From positions 27,464,669 through 27,528,668 of the forward strand of contig NC_072456.1 of the NCBI RefSeq assembly GCF_027596085.1: a DNA stretch of 64,000 bases, read 5' to 3'. The translations under genes and the position numbers were made by a program. Below the pieces are notes generated by a model. It saw nothing but the letters and a program-made list of their open reading frames with translations, had not been told where the DNA came from and ran no database searches. This document shows, in pieces, positions 33,528-64,000 of the stretch. The first letter of the stretch is position 1. Each line of letters begins with the position of its first letter. The DNA comes from Anoplopoma fimbria (Eukaryota; Chordata; Actinopteri; Perciformes; Anoplopomatidae).

Positions 33528-33838
33528 CTAGATGACAAGAGTGGAAGTTTAGGAAATCACAAGTAACACAAACTTAGTCCTGGACTGGGATACTAAAAAA
33601 TGCATACTGCTCAAAACCAACATGAAAACACAAAGTTATGTTCCCTCAGTGTTTTGCTGCTAAACTGTATGTAAAATGAACAGGGACGTTAAAGGAGAAT
33701 TCTGGTCGATTTCAACACGTAGCTCTGTTGTTTGTAAATAAACACAGGAACTAAACAGAGCTGAATTAGCAAAACGTGTATGCATTTCTTTTAGATCTAC
33801 TGCAGTCAAGATTCACTGTGTTCACTCGGAAGGAATCA

Positions 33839-34012
33839 CTTACATTTACATTCAGTCATTAAGCAGACGCTCTTATCCAGAGCGACTTACAGTAAGTACA
33901 GGGACATTCCCCCCAGGGCAAGTGCCTTGCCCAAAGACACAATGTCATACAGCACGTCCGGGAATCGAACCAGCAACCTTCTGATTAAAAGCCAGATTTC
34001 CTAACCGTCTGG
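33839..34012 (-). repeat. tRNA-headed SINE, minus orientation
   Basis: On the minus strand it holds a Pol III B-box-like GGTTCGATTCCCGG and ends with AGTCGCTCTGGATAAGAGCG then TCTGCTTAATGACTGAATG. The tail is shared with the SINE at 62.9 kb. It lies in the intron of the transposon-borne gene. Confidence 0.75.
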
Positions 34013-34304
34013 TATTGGTATGTGTGATATCTGTAAAGCTGAACTGACTCAAAACTGATTTTATTCCTATCCAAAGAGTCTTTCTGTGAGATAAAGGACA
34101 CTAACACAACAAAAATCAGAGCAGTATACACTGTACTGCAGTATTCAACTTGCCAGCTGACATCACCGGATGGGCAGAGCTAGCTAACAATGCTAGTGCT
34201 GAATAAGTATTTAGCTGCTTGGCTCCATGACGCCGGTTAAGAAGGGCTCGTGAAACTGCTCATCCAAAGAAGGAAGGGGAACCCACTTGTCTGGCATATT
34301 AAGA

Positions 34305-34560
34305 CATGACTAGCGAAAAATAGCCCAAACTTTCCAAGACTTTTAGCTAGTGCTAAGTTTATAGAGCTAGGAACCTAGCGAAAAATAGCCTCAACTTTCC
34401 AAGACTTTTAACGTAGCTAGGCTACGTTTATAGAGCTAGGAACCTAGCGAAAAATAGCCTCAACTTTCCAAGACTTTTAACGTAGCTAGGCTACGTTTAT
34501 AGAGCTAGGAACCTAGCGAAAAATAGCCTCAACTTTCCTAGACTTTTAGCTAGCGATGGT
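34305..34560. repeat. ~70-bp tandem repeat inside the transposon
   Basis: Three to four copies of GAACCTAGCGAAAAATAGCC followed by TCAACTTTCCAAGACTTTTA and ACGTAGCTAGGC. Confidence 0.92.
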
Positions 34561-34842
34561 ACTACTAGTAGTCTAATGCTGAGGGCTAGCTGATATCGTT
34601 GTCTTACTCGTTGGGCACACCCAATACATTAAAAATGTGTAGGTCGTACATGTGTGAGTACAGTACTGGCTCAAAAACGGTGTGGTCGCAGTTTGGAGCC
34701 CTGCATAAGGTTATCTTGAGCCATGCTAGCTAGCTAGCTAACTTCATGGGTTTTAGTACACAAGCCAACATAGCAATACAGGTTAGACAAATTAAATATA
34801 AACACGTTTATGTTAATAGAAACAGATAACAATATATCTTAC

Positions 34843-34882
34843 CTCTTAGTGTAGCAATTGTAACTTCGTCCAGTTGATCCAT
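34843..34882 (-). CDS. Possible first coding exon of the transposon-borne gene
   Basis: Minus-strand ATG then MDQLDEVTIATLR and a strong AGAG/GTAAGA donor. Short, so chance is possible, but the position near the right end and the strand fit the exon at 33.2-33.5 kb. Confidence 0.4.
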
Positions 34883-35901
34883 TAGTTCAACGATTCCAAA
34901 AACTCTCTGGTTGCAAAAAAAATGTACCTGCATTTGAAATCCAATTGCCGTTAGACGCTGCGCGCCCAATTCTCCACAGAATCGCGCTGAAACATTTGGA
35001 ATGTTCCAGTGTAGGATAGGGGTGTGCAGCCGGCCGAAATAGCTTAGGTTTGCAGCGATTTTTTTTTATAAAAATGAATTTACTTTAGATCATTTCATTC
35101 AAATACAATACATATTAAGCCTGTGTATGAGATACTTAATTAATGACTGGTTGCTGCTCTTATGAGACACAGATTTATGGTCACTTCCCCTTGATGAGCT
35201 CATGTGATAAACCAACCAGGTCGCCCCAAGGGGACACACACTACCCTTTGGCTTTCTTGGAACAGTGCGTGCCGTGGGAAGGAGGAACATAATTGTTCAT
35301 ATCTGCGTCAACAAGCCAGCTAGCTTAACTAGCTACTACATAGGATCATGATTTGGCGCTGCGTTATCTGCTTTGTTTTTGTAGGTCTAACCCTCAAATA
35401 TGTTATTACAACAGCTGTGGCTCATAAGATATACATGGAAATTTGGCAAAAAGTTATAGAAATGTTTTGGAAAGTTTTGAAATATATTTGGTAAGAAGGT
35501 AGTGGGCAACACAGAACTGTTTTATATCTTTTTCCCAATCAGTCAACGGTCATGTTAAACTGTATTTTCATGTTTGTCATGTAAATGAAATAAATTGCTG
35601 TCATTTCTTAAGATTCTTAAATTGAGAAGTTGTGCGCGTGGTCTCAATCTTAAAATAAGGAAGATAATCTTGTTCCTTTGCTGGGATAATTAGCTAAATA
35701 TGCCCACACCTTGTTACTAGTTAAATCGAGCTTGATATTAGTTGGTAAATCTTATTAAGAAAAAGTTAGATATATTTTCTCAAAATAAGACTATTTTTCT
35801 TATGTGAAATATGCTTGGCAAGATTTTTCTTCTTTTAAAATAAGACACATTTTCTCGAAATAAGGCTTTTTTTACTTTCTTAAAAATCAGTTTTTGCAGT
35901 G

Positions 35902-36160
35902 TGGGGTCCACTAAGGTGCTGTTCCAGTGGCGTAAACATGATGAAGTGTACTCTAGGGTGTCCTTCCAATAGAGAAAATGTGATAATGTGGCGTCTAGTG
36001 GATAGAAAATTGGATATGGGGTCCACTAAGGTGCTGTTCCAGTGGAGAAAACGTGATAAAGTGTACTCTAGGGTGCCCTTCCAGTGATGGGTGCCCTAAA
36101 AATGTAGAAAACGTGCTAAGGTGCCCTGCAGCGTGCCCATACAGTGGAGAAAACATGATG
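35902..36160. repeat. Higher-order minisatellite, right block
   Basis: Continuation of the 31-kb array after the transposon, including the ATAGAAAATTGGATATGGGG unit near 36003. It decays into single-copy DNA near 36160. Confidence 0.92.
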
Positions 36161-36470
36161 CACCGTCATATATCGGCTGCCCAGTATACACGCTAGAAAA
36201 GTTTCAGTGGGCTGTAGAGCCAGAGTCCTCCACTGGTTTATTGGGGGGTTGAAAAGCAACATACTACCCTTGAGCAAGGCACATTTCTCAAATGTTTTTT
36301 TCTGTTTATGCATTGCTTTATATTGTCCTTTGCAGTAATGCTCTGTCTAGTGTCGCCCATAGATTGTGCCATAGCCCTAAAGGAGGGTGTGAGCTTGTGG
36401 ATTATGTAATTGAGAAATTAGAACAATAATATCCCACCTCAACACAGCCCTCCTCCCCACTCCCCCCGTT
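36161..36470. other. Unique sequence upstream of the cdkl5 promoter
   Basis: No gene or repeat identified. The stretch bridges the minisatellite and the promoter candidate. Confidence 0.35.
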
Positions 36471-36678
36471 CTGCTCTCTGATTGGTCCAAACAAGCGTCT
36501 AACCCGTTCTCATTGGCCGTCGGACCTGTCACTCATTCTGTTGCCTGGTGGACTGCTTGCTTGCAGCTTGTAAACCACACGATCCAGTTACTGGAGCTGC
36601 TGCTGCAATGAAAACACCTCGTCGGTGGGTGGATGTACGGGCCCGGGTCCAGCTCTCTCTCCCCAAACACTGACCGAG
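36471..36678 (+). promoter_or_regulatory. cdkl5: Probable cdkl5 promoter and non-coding exon 1
   Basis: Two inverted CCAAT boxes (ATTGG at 36481 and 36512) precede a locally CG-richer stretch that ends in the consensus donor CCGA/GTGAGTAG at 36679. No TATA box. This fits a non-coding first exon spliced to the 5' UTR/ATG exon at 41184, about 4.5 kb away. Inference from position and motifs only. Confidence 0.45.
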
Positions 36679-38090
36679 TGAGTAGCTTATTCTACCTGCA
36701 AACAGAGCAGGAATGCATGCTTTAAAGTAACATGTGGGTATAGCAGAAGGGATCATTTGCATGTTGTTTTTTCCTTAAATATGTTTTGTGAATCATGCAG
36801 AAGAACAACTAACCTTTGCTTTATTATAACCAAACTAACCAGAGTCCAGGTTATTAAAAAAAGTGATGCATTTTGCACCAAGTTGTTATATGTGTGACTT
36901 GTTGGATTTTTTTTGCTGCTGCTGCATTCATTCTGTTTGGGTTTCCTAGTTAACACATGAACACTTGAACGCATCGTTACAGTCCATGGTAAAAACAATC
37001 ATTTAATGCAACATTGTGTCTGTTTGGGTGATGCTGCTGCTGTGAAGGATGTGAGAGATCTGCCACAAGAAAGCAACAGTGTATGACAGATATGTGCACA
37101 AACAGGAATTATTATGTTTTAAAATAATAATGTATCATTTTAAACATTTATGTAAATATTTGCTGGCTGTTTTAATTTTGTGTTGTTCTTAAGAATGTGA
37201 CGTAAGCTGGATGCCTTGTTTCTGTAAAAAAAAAAAGAAATCTTTCCAATATGTGTAATTTTACTGCTCATAAAACCCAATTCAAGCATATATATATATA
37301 AAGTGCAATTGATCACAAGAGGAGTGTCTAAAAAGTCCTGCATTTTGGATTCCACGGACTCAGTGCATTACCACGCATGAGTCATTCTGTTGATAGAGAC
37401 AAAATATATGATCCACACAGCAGTGCCCAGTGCATTCCTGATCATATTAGCCTTCTAGGTCTGGGGCCTGGGAGAGTATTTGGCTAAAATCTGCTCTGGA
37501 AAAACAACAGGCTGCATGCCACTGTGTGGAGGCTGTGAAGTGAGGAGGAGGAGGAAGGAAAACACATTTACGACCATAAAGGCATCTTTTTTCCTCTGCA
37601 GCCATTGTCTTGCATCATCAAGTTTACCTTCAGTTTGCTATCAGTTCATCTGGTGTTGATGGTGTTTCAGCTGAGTGAGATAAGAGAGAAACAAACCACA
37701 CGGCGGTGTTCAGTGTTCTGGGAGACAAGAGTTTATTTTGGTGCCGAAGGTTTTTGCATACTGATGCAGCAGCTCCTGTGTGCCCACAGCACCGTAGGTA
37801 GACTGGAGGGGGGGTGTGAGTAGAACTACGCAAGTCCTAGATCTTCTTCCTGCAAGGAGAAGATGAAATGGAGAAAGTGGTATCTGGAGTCTTGTCTGAT
37901 TCAGTTAGAGTGAAGAGCGTGTGGATACCAGAGGAGATGCTTTGATCACATTAAGAGATTGTGTGGTGCTGATTCACCCTCCGAAAAAAGAAAGGTAGGA
38001 ATAGAGGAAGGATCTTGGTATCTTTGCCCATTATTTTCATCATTCTATAGTAGATTATTTATGTATAAGACAATTTAATATTTATTTAAT
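36679..38090. other. cdkl5: Probable cdkl5 intron 1, left part
   Basis: Contains a short TA run near 37292-37300 and a stretch 37850-37994 that ends in a plausible AAAG/GTAGGA donor and could be an alternative 5' exon. Nothing is firmly supported. Confidence 0.35.
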
Positions 38091-38093
38091 TCA

Positions 38094-38283
38094 AATTAAA
38101 GGGGGCGCATTACTGTTTGTAGACATGAACGTCAGTTTACGCGCCAGTGAGAGAACTAGACCTGTGAAATCAGTTGCATAATCAATCTTCGGTGGCTCTG
38201 GAGGGAGATTACCGAAATCTGACAAGATAACCCCGATGACATCATCAGGGTTATCTTGAATTAGACTTGAGACTTCAAATATC
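38094..38283 (-). pseudogene. Orphan minus-strand terminal exon, unrecognised family
   Basis: An acceptor TGTTTTTTTCAG is followed by an open frame reading IFEVSSLIQDNPDDVIGVIL, then SDFGNLPPEPPKIDYATDF, then TGLVLSLARKLTFMSTN, and closed by a stop near 38097. The hydrophobic/acidic patterning looks like a genuine folded protein. I do not recognise it. No partner exon on the minus strand was found, and it lies next to repeat-rich DNA, so it is probably a fragment of a transposed or retro-multiplied gene. Confidence 0.4.
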
Positions 38284-38451
38284 TGAAAAAAACATGTGTT
38301 ACATACTCGGTGGAATGAGGTTTGAGAGTTGATGGCATTTAACAGGCAGGGAAAGATGTAATGATATCGGCTTTTAAATCTCACTCAGTGTGACCGATAA
38401 ACACACAGTTTTTATTTTTGTGAAAACAGTGGAATTATGCTTCTAGTTTAG

Positions 38452-39240
38452 CCATAGAAATAGAACAGGAGTAGAATGGACATTGGTGGTAGTTTGACTA
38501 GAACTAAATAAATGACCATTGTTGTTAGTTGTTATGCCGACAACACACGTCAGTGGCGGAGGAACCGTTAGACCCAGGGCCGCTTGTCTGCAAATGTTCT
38601 GTAACCAGTGTAGTTATAAAGTGTGGTGGAATTAGCAATTTATTTTTTGTATGAGGATGAAGTATTAAGTTGTTAAATTTGACAAATGTTCTCTGCCTCT
38701 GTATGCTTCCTAAAGTTACTACTCCACTGCTCATTGTAATCGTTACTGGAAAACCTGTCTGCGATTTGCTGGAAGTCTTTTTAGTTTATGAGGAAATGAA
38801 CCTGCTGCAACGGTCAGAGGTACACATAAAAATGGCCGCTGCTCTGACCATCCTGCTACGATGATCTGAATAGGAATGTCCATTCTACTCCTACTCTTAT
38901 TTCTATGGCCTATGGGTTGAGCCATACAACTTGAATAGTAGTAGAACGGACATTTAACTGTGTTCCGTTCTTCATTCAATACAAAGGAAAATGGTGGTTG
39001 ATGTTAGTTGTTATGAGGACCACAAACGTCAGTTGGGGTGTTGTCTCCGGGAAGAGAGACGACGCAGCTCCTGAGACTGATGGTTGGCTAGTTAGCAAGT
39101 TAGCTTGTTAGGCACATGGACCGCTGGACACTAGCTCGCTGTGGGCCTAATATCCAGCGCAGCAGTAAAGCATGGTGGAATTAGCAAGCTAGCTAACCTA
39201 ACAACTATTCACTAGTTAATTCCACCATGCTTTACTGCTA
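38452..39240. repeat. Nested MITE-like inverted and direct repeats
   Basis: GCCATAGAAATAGAACAGGA followed by GTAGAATGGACATT at about 38452-38486 recurs inverted at about 38876-38911, and a related direct copy (TAGTAGAACGGACATT) is near 38938-38955, followed both times by a GTTAGTTGTTATG block. A separate hairpin has arms 39161-39183 and 39217-39239. It looks like several overlapping non-autonomous elements. Confidence 0.6.
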
Positions 39241-41183
39241 CACTGGACACCGATGAGCTGAGCAAAGTGCTTTCCTACACTGTTCCAAGAGTCTGTGGAT
39301 GAAGCATTAAGTTGTGGCCGATACTGACGCAAATAACTGAACCCGATATCAGTGACAATGGGGCCGATCTATTCTATTCTATTTCTTTACACTATGACCT
39401 TGATATGCTGGAATTTGAAATACACTTGAATTATAATTCCTGTTAATTTGAAGATTTCTTTACCAAGTTTCTGGTGTATAACTTATTATTTTAATAATAA
39501 ATAACAATTCAGTATTAAACACTGGTATCAGATTGGTACCAAAGCCCAGTTATGGCGGTATCGGGGATGAAAAAGTAATTATTTTACCAGGAATGTCGCC
39601 TTAGACACCAAGTTCATATTAATATTAATATTGCAATAATTCAATCAGCGAGTAGCCTACAGGCTCATTTACCAGTTACCTCCTTCAGTGGAACTGACAA
39701 AGCAGACATTTATTTAAATTAAGATCTTGGAGTCAGGACACCTCAGGCTCTTGCGAGTCCCTGAACTAAAGATGAGTGCAATACTGAGTCACTGAGAGCC
39801 CCTTTAACTCAAGGACATGGATCAGTAGAGTGGCTGCTTTGTGCCACTGGAGAAACACTCTCAAAAATCCCTTTCTTGACCTTTTATTTTTGAGGATTTT
39901 GTTTTAAAATGGCAAAACATATTCGGTTATGGCTGTTAACAGAGTATGTAATATTTCGGGGGTTTATTGGCAGATATTGAATGTAATTATCATAACTATG
40001 TTTAAATCAGTGTATAATCTGCTGAAACTATGAAGAATGTTTTATTTAGCTTAGAAAAAGCCATCTTGCGCCGCCATGTTTCCAGAACGGACAAACTGAA
40101 CACTGACCCTAGAGAGACATTGGCATTTTTCATTATCTAAAGGAAGTGATGCGTTCAGAAACCCGGTATTAAACGGCCCACTGTGCTGAATAAATAAAGA
40201 TTGTAGTGTTGATAAGCCCCGACCTTGCTTGCTTTTTATTTCTACTTTTTATTGATTTGATGTCATTTATTATCACACTGCAGCATCTGCTCTGTTCCCG
40301 CTGTAGGGCTGAGCTCCTCCTATAACACACAAACATAGACACAAACACACAAACATAGACACAAACACACAAACATAGACACAAACACACAAACATAGAC
40401 ACAAACACACACACACAAAGCTTGAGCAGACATGCCGCTGTGGTGAAGTGAAGGACACTCGAGTTGATGGCAAATACGATCGTTACTGTACGTGCAATCA
40501 AATATTTGCGATTAAAAAAACAATACTTTATCAATATAACTGTGAACATGTAAACAAAAGTGAAACCTAATTTTAAACTATGTGAGCACAAGCACAGCAT
40601 GAACGATTGGACGAAAGCTTTTTCTAGTAAACTTCTCTGCCGGCTGAGAGAAAGCAGACAGGAGCAATTATATATACTGACGGATGTCTAGGTTTTAATT
40701 TTTTATAAACTTGAGTCAGAAATGTTATTTATTTTAATAACATTTGTACAATTGTTTCAAGTGAGAAATAAATTACTTTATATAGTGACTTTAAAGTTGT
40801 AAACATAACTGTTGCTACTTTAGAAACGATAATTAAATATTTCTAAATTATAAAGAACTTCTGAATCTATTCTGAATTTATTTGTTTTTAAAAGTTTAGA
40901 TTTCTTAAAAAGATATATATATTTAGTAATGTAGAAGAGCGAGTATTAGTAAAAGTAGCTTCTAGTTGTAATTAAATCCTAAAGATAACTATTTCTCCTT
41001 CCACCGTAGTTTTCTACACGCTTGGAAAGGGGAGGGGCTGATCTGAGGGGTATTTAGTTGGTTGCAATTCTGCCATAAACCACTAGATGCCACTATAACG
41101 TACACACTGTCCAATAAAAGCTAACAGTGGAATATGTTTATTTATGTGCATATATGTATATAATTTAATGTTTTTTTCTGCAG
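39241..41183. other. cdkl5: Probable cdkl5 intron 1, right part
   Basis: No coding exon seen. It contains a diverged copy of the repeat at 3.9-4.1 kb (about 40060-40155) and a 20-bp minisatellite. The end is a pyrimidine tract TTTTTTTCTGCAG at 41183. Confidence 0.5.
40325..40413. repeat. 20-bp CA-rich minisatellite
   Basis: Four to five copies of ACAAACACACAAACATAGAC. Val/Cys/Leu-repeat ORFs on the minus strand are artefacts. Confidence 0.95.
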
Positions 41184-41325
41184 GTAACCACTGAAGAAGG
41201 CATGTGGTGGATATTATGGCTCGCAGCCGGCACGCGACCCTCCGGAGCCGACAGCCGGCCACCTCACACCGTCCTGTAGCCGAGCCCGAGCTCCATGAAC
41301 CGCACGCCACGGACCTTTTGACTTC
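41184..41325 (+). promoter_or_regulatory. cdkl5: cdkl5 exon 2 leader with upstream ORFs
   Basis: This 142-base leader lies between the TTTCTGCAG acceptor and the start codon. Three upstream ATGs are visible: 41202-41279 (25 codons plus stop), 41216-41329 (37 codons plus stop, whose TGA overlaps the main ATG as ATGA) and 41295-41321. All are out of frame with cdkl5. GC-rich. Confidence 0.75.
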
Positions 41326-62947
<21,622 letters not shown>

Positions 62948-63224
62948 CTGGTGTAGTGGAGAGCAAGGTAGTTCTCCAATCAGAGGGTCGGTGGTTCGAT
63001 ACCCGGCTTCGGCAGTCAATGTGTCCTTGGGCAAGACACTTAACCCCAAGTTGCTCCTGAAGGCCATCAGTGTGGACTGGATGTGAATGTTAGTTAGAGT
63101 CTGATGGTGGCACCTTGATGGTAGCCTGTCATCAGTGTGTGAATGGGTGAATGATATGTAATATACTACTGACTGTAAGTCGCTTTGGATAAAAGCGTCT
63201 GCTAAATGACTGTAATGTAATGTA
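62948..63224 (+). repeat. tRNA-headed SINE
   Basis: Pol III A-box-like TGGTGTAGTGGAG and a B box GGTTCGATACC at 62993-63003, a central part with TGTCCTTGGGCAAGACACTT, and a tail AAGTCGCTTTGGATAAAAGC then GTCTGCTAAATGACTG and (TGTAA)n. Typical teleost SINE. Confidence 0.85.
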
Positions 63225-63317
63225 ACCAAATGCATTATATTGATTTCGTGAATAGGGGCATGAATTGTCAGTTTTCTTTCACTTAGCTTAGAATGACTTT
63301 TTAACATGACATTACGT

Positions 63318-63412
63318 TAAACACGAACAGTTAGGTTTAGGCAACAAAACCAACAGTTAGATTTAGTCAACTAAACCAACAGTTAGGTTTAGGCAACAAA
63401 ACCAATTCTACA
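63318..63412. repeat. ~32-bp tandem repeat, GTTAGGTTTAGGCAACAAAA
   Basis: Three units with minor changes (AGATTTAGTCAACTAAACC), a common short fish dispersed repeat. Confidence 0.85.
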
Positions 63413-63789
63413 GTAAAATTATCTTCATAACAGCAGAGAGCGGAGAATGAAGGAACCATACAAATTATTTATTATTGAAACATTTATGCATCAGAGCAGC
63501 AAGAAACCACTCAGCTCCTGTGAGTGAATGCAGAAACGTTAGATCATCGTTTTATCACGTTCACCACCTACGTTGTGCTTTCTGTAACACTTGGAGATGT
63601 GTGACGTTCAAAAGCACAGCTTCTGAAAAAACAGCAGATTCACAACAGTCAAAACACAAATTCTATGAAAATGAAAAGTTTGGCCTGGAGTTCGATGCAA
63701 TAGAGTTTATTCCCTACGCAAAGAGATAAACCTGAGCAGACTCCGGAGTCCAAATGAATATTCTTTTCTGAACACTGTCTTATCTAGTA

Positions 63790-64000
63790 GATGGCCGTCG
63801 ACATCTTTACCTTTTTGCAACCAGTAGACAGGAAGTGACCATATATGGACTGAGGAGGAGTGACGTAGAGACGCCGTATACGTCTCTGGTGTCGGCCTGT
63901 CAATCAGTGTGTAGCCCCGCCCTAAAGCATCCCCTGCTTTATGGTCTGTTTGACTCTAAATGGAGCATCATTTACTAAATGAACATCATGCTGTATTGAA
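63790..64000 (+). repeat. Family A dispersed element, cut by window edge
   Basis: From about ATGGCCGTCGACATC through GGAAGTGACCATATATGGAC to the right edge, plus orientation. Confidence 0.88.

Larger units (their letters stand above)
31980..35901. mobile_element. 3.9-kb DNA transposon with CACTGCAAAAA inverted ends
   Basis: The left end CACTGCAAAAA and right end TTTTTGCAGTG are perfect 11-bp terminal inverted repeats. Removing the element and one TG rejoins the minisatellite unit GGATATGGGGTCC exactly, so the target-site duplication is TG (31978-31979 and 35902-35903). Subterminal regions are rich in AAATAAG motifs. It contains an 85-bp array, a SINE, a ~70-bp array and a minus-strand spliced gene remnant. 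No transposase domain was recognised. Superfamily not assigned. Confidence 0.85.

Noticed and set aside
37605..37833. ORFs of 67-72 codons on both strands in cdkl5 intron 1
   Set aside because: Overlapping on opposite strands without domains or codon signal.
62993..63003. tRNA gene suggested by the B box GGTTCGATACC
   Set aside because: No cloverleaf or anticodon arm; the tail and length show a SINE. The same holds for 33959-33972.
63475..63729. 84-codon plus-strand ORF near the right edge
   Set aside because: No recognisable motif, no splice context fitting cdkl5 phase 0 continuation, which should read like FPAVNHPQSLE.

Overview
The window is vertebrate nuclear DNA, almost certainly from a ray-finned (percomorph-like) fish. 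The evidence is spliced genes with GT-AG introns, teleost-type interspersed repeats (tRNA-headed SINEs, MITE-like elements, LINE fragments ending in a TGGA-rich tail) and abundant micro- and minisatellites. There is no prokaryotic or organellar content and no CRISPR, tRNA or rRNA gene. Three protein-coding genes are recognisable: rai2 (+), scml2 (-) and the first part of cdkl5 (+). These genes are also neighbours in human Xp22, so the synteny supports the assignments.

Layout. 1-5.6 kb: trinucleotide array, dispersed repeats, a 36-bp minisatellite and the upstream intron of rai2. 5.64-9.3 kb: the single coding exon of rai2 (517 codons) and its long 3' UTR. 9.3-13.9 kb: convergent intergenic or 3' UTR space with a TA microsatellite and a MITE-containing segment present in three tandem copies. 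13.9-24.0 kb: thirteen coding exons of scml2 on the minus strand, in consistent phase. They encode two MBT repeats, a basic linker, the SLED domain and the C-terminal SPM/SAM domain; the start-codon exon was not found. 24.5-28.1 kb: minisatellites and a CCAAT/TATA promoter-like block near the expected scml2 5' end. 31.0-36.2 kb: a higher-order minisatellite split by a 3.9-kb DNA transposon with terminal CACTGCAAAAA inverted repeats that carries its own intron-containing minus-strand gene remnant. 36.5 kb: probable cdkl5 promoter and first non-coding exon. 41.2-62.5 kb: cdkl5 coding exons 2-9, giving residues 1-248 of the kinase domain with all catalytic motifs; the gene continues past the right edge.

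How the genes relate. RAI2 is a CtBP-binding transcriptional regulator, SCML2 is a Polycomb-group chromatin reader, and CDKL5 is a neuronal serine/threonine kinase. They are linked by conserved synteny, not by a shared pathway. rai2 and scml2 converge; scml2 and cdkl5 diverge.

Most of the window is intron or repeat. The most notable non-genic structures are the cargo-bearing transposon inside the minisatellite, a nearly perfect 269-bp inverted repeat bracketing the whole rai2 coding exon, an array of CCAAT/TGACG motifs upstream of scml2, upstream ORFs in the cdkl5 leader, and a long TA tract just before the cdkl5 exon 3 acceptor.
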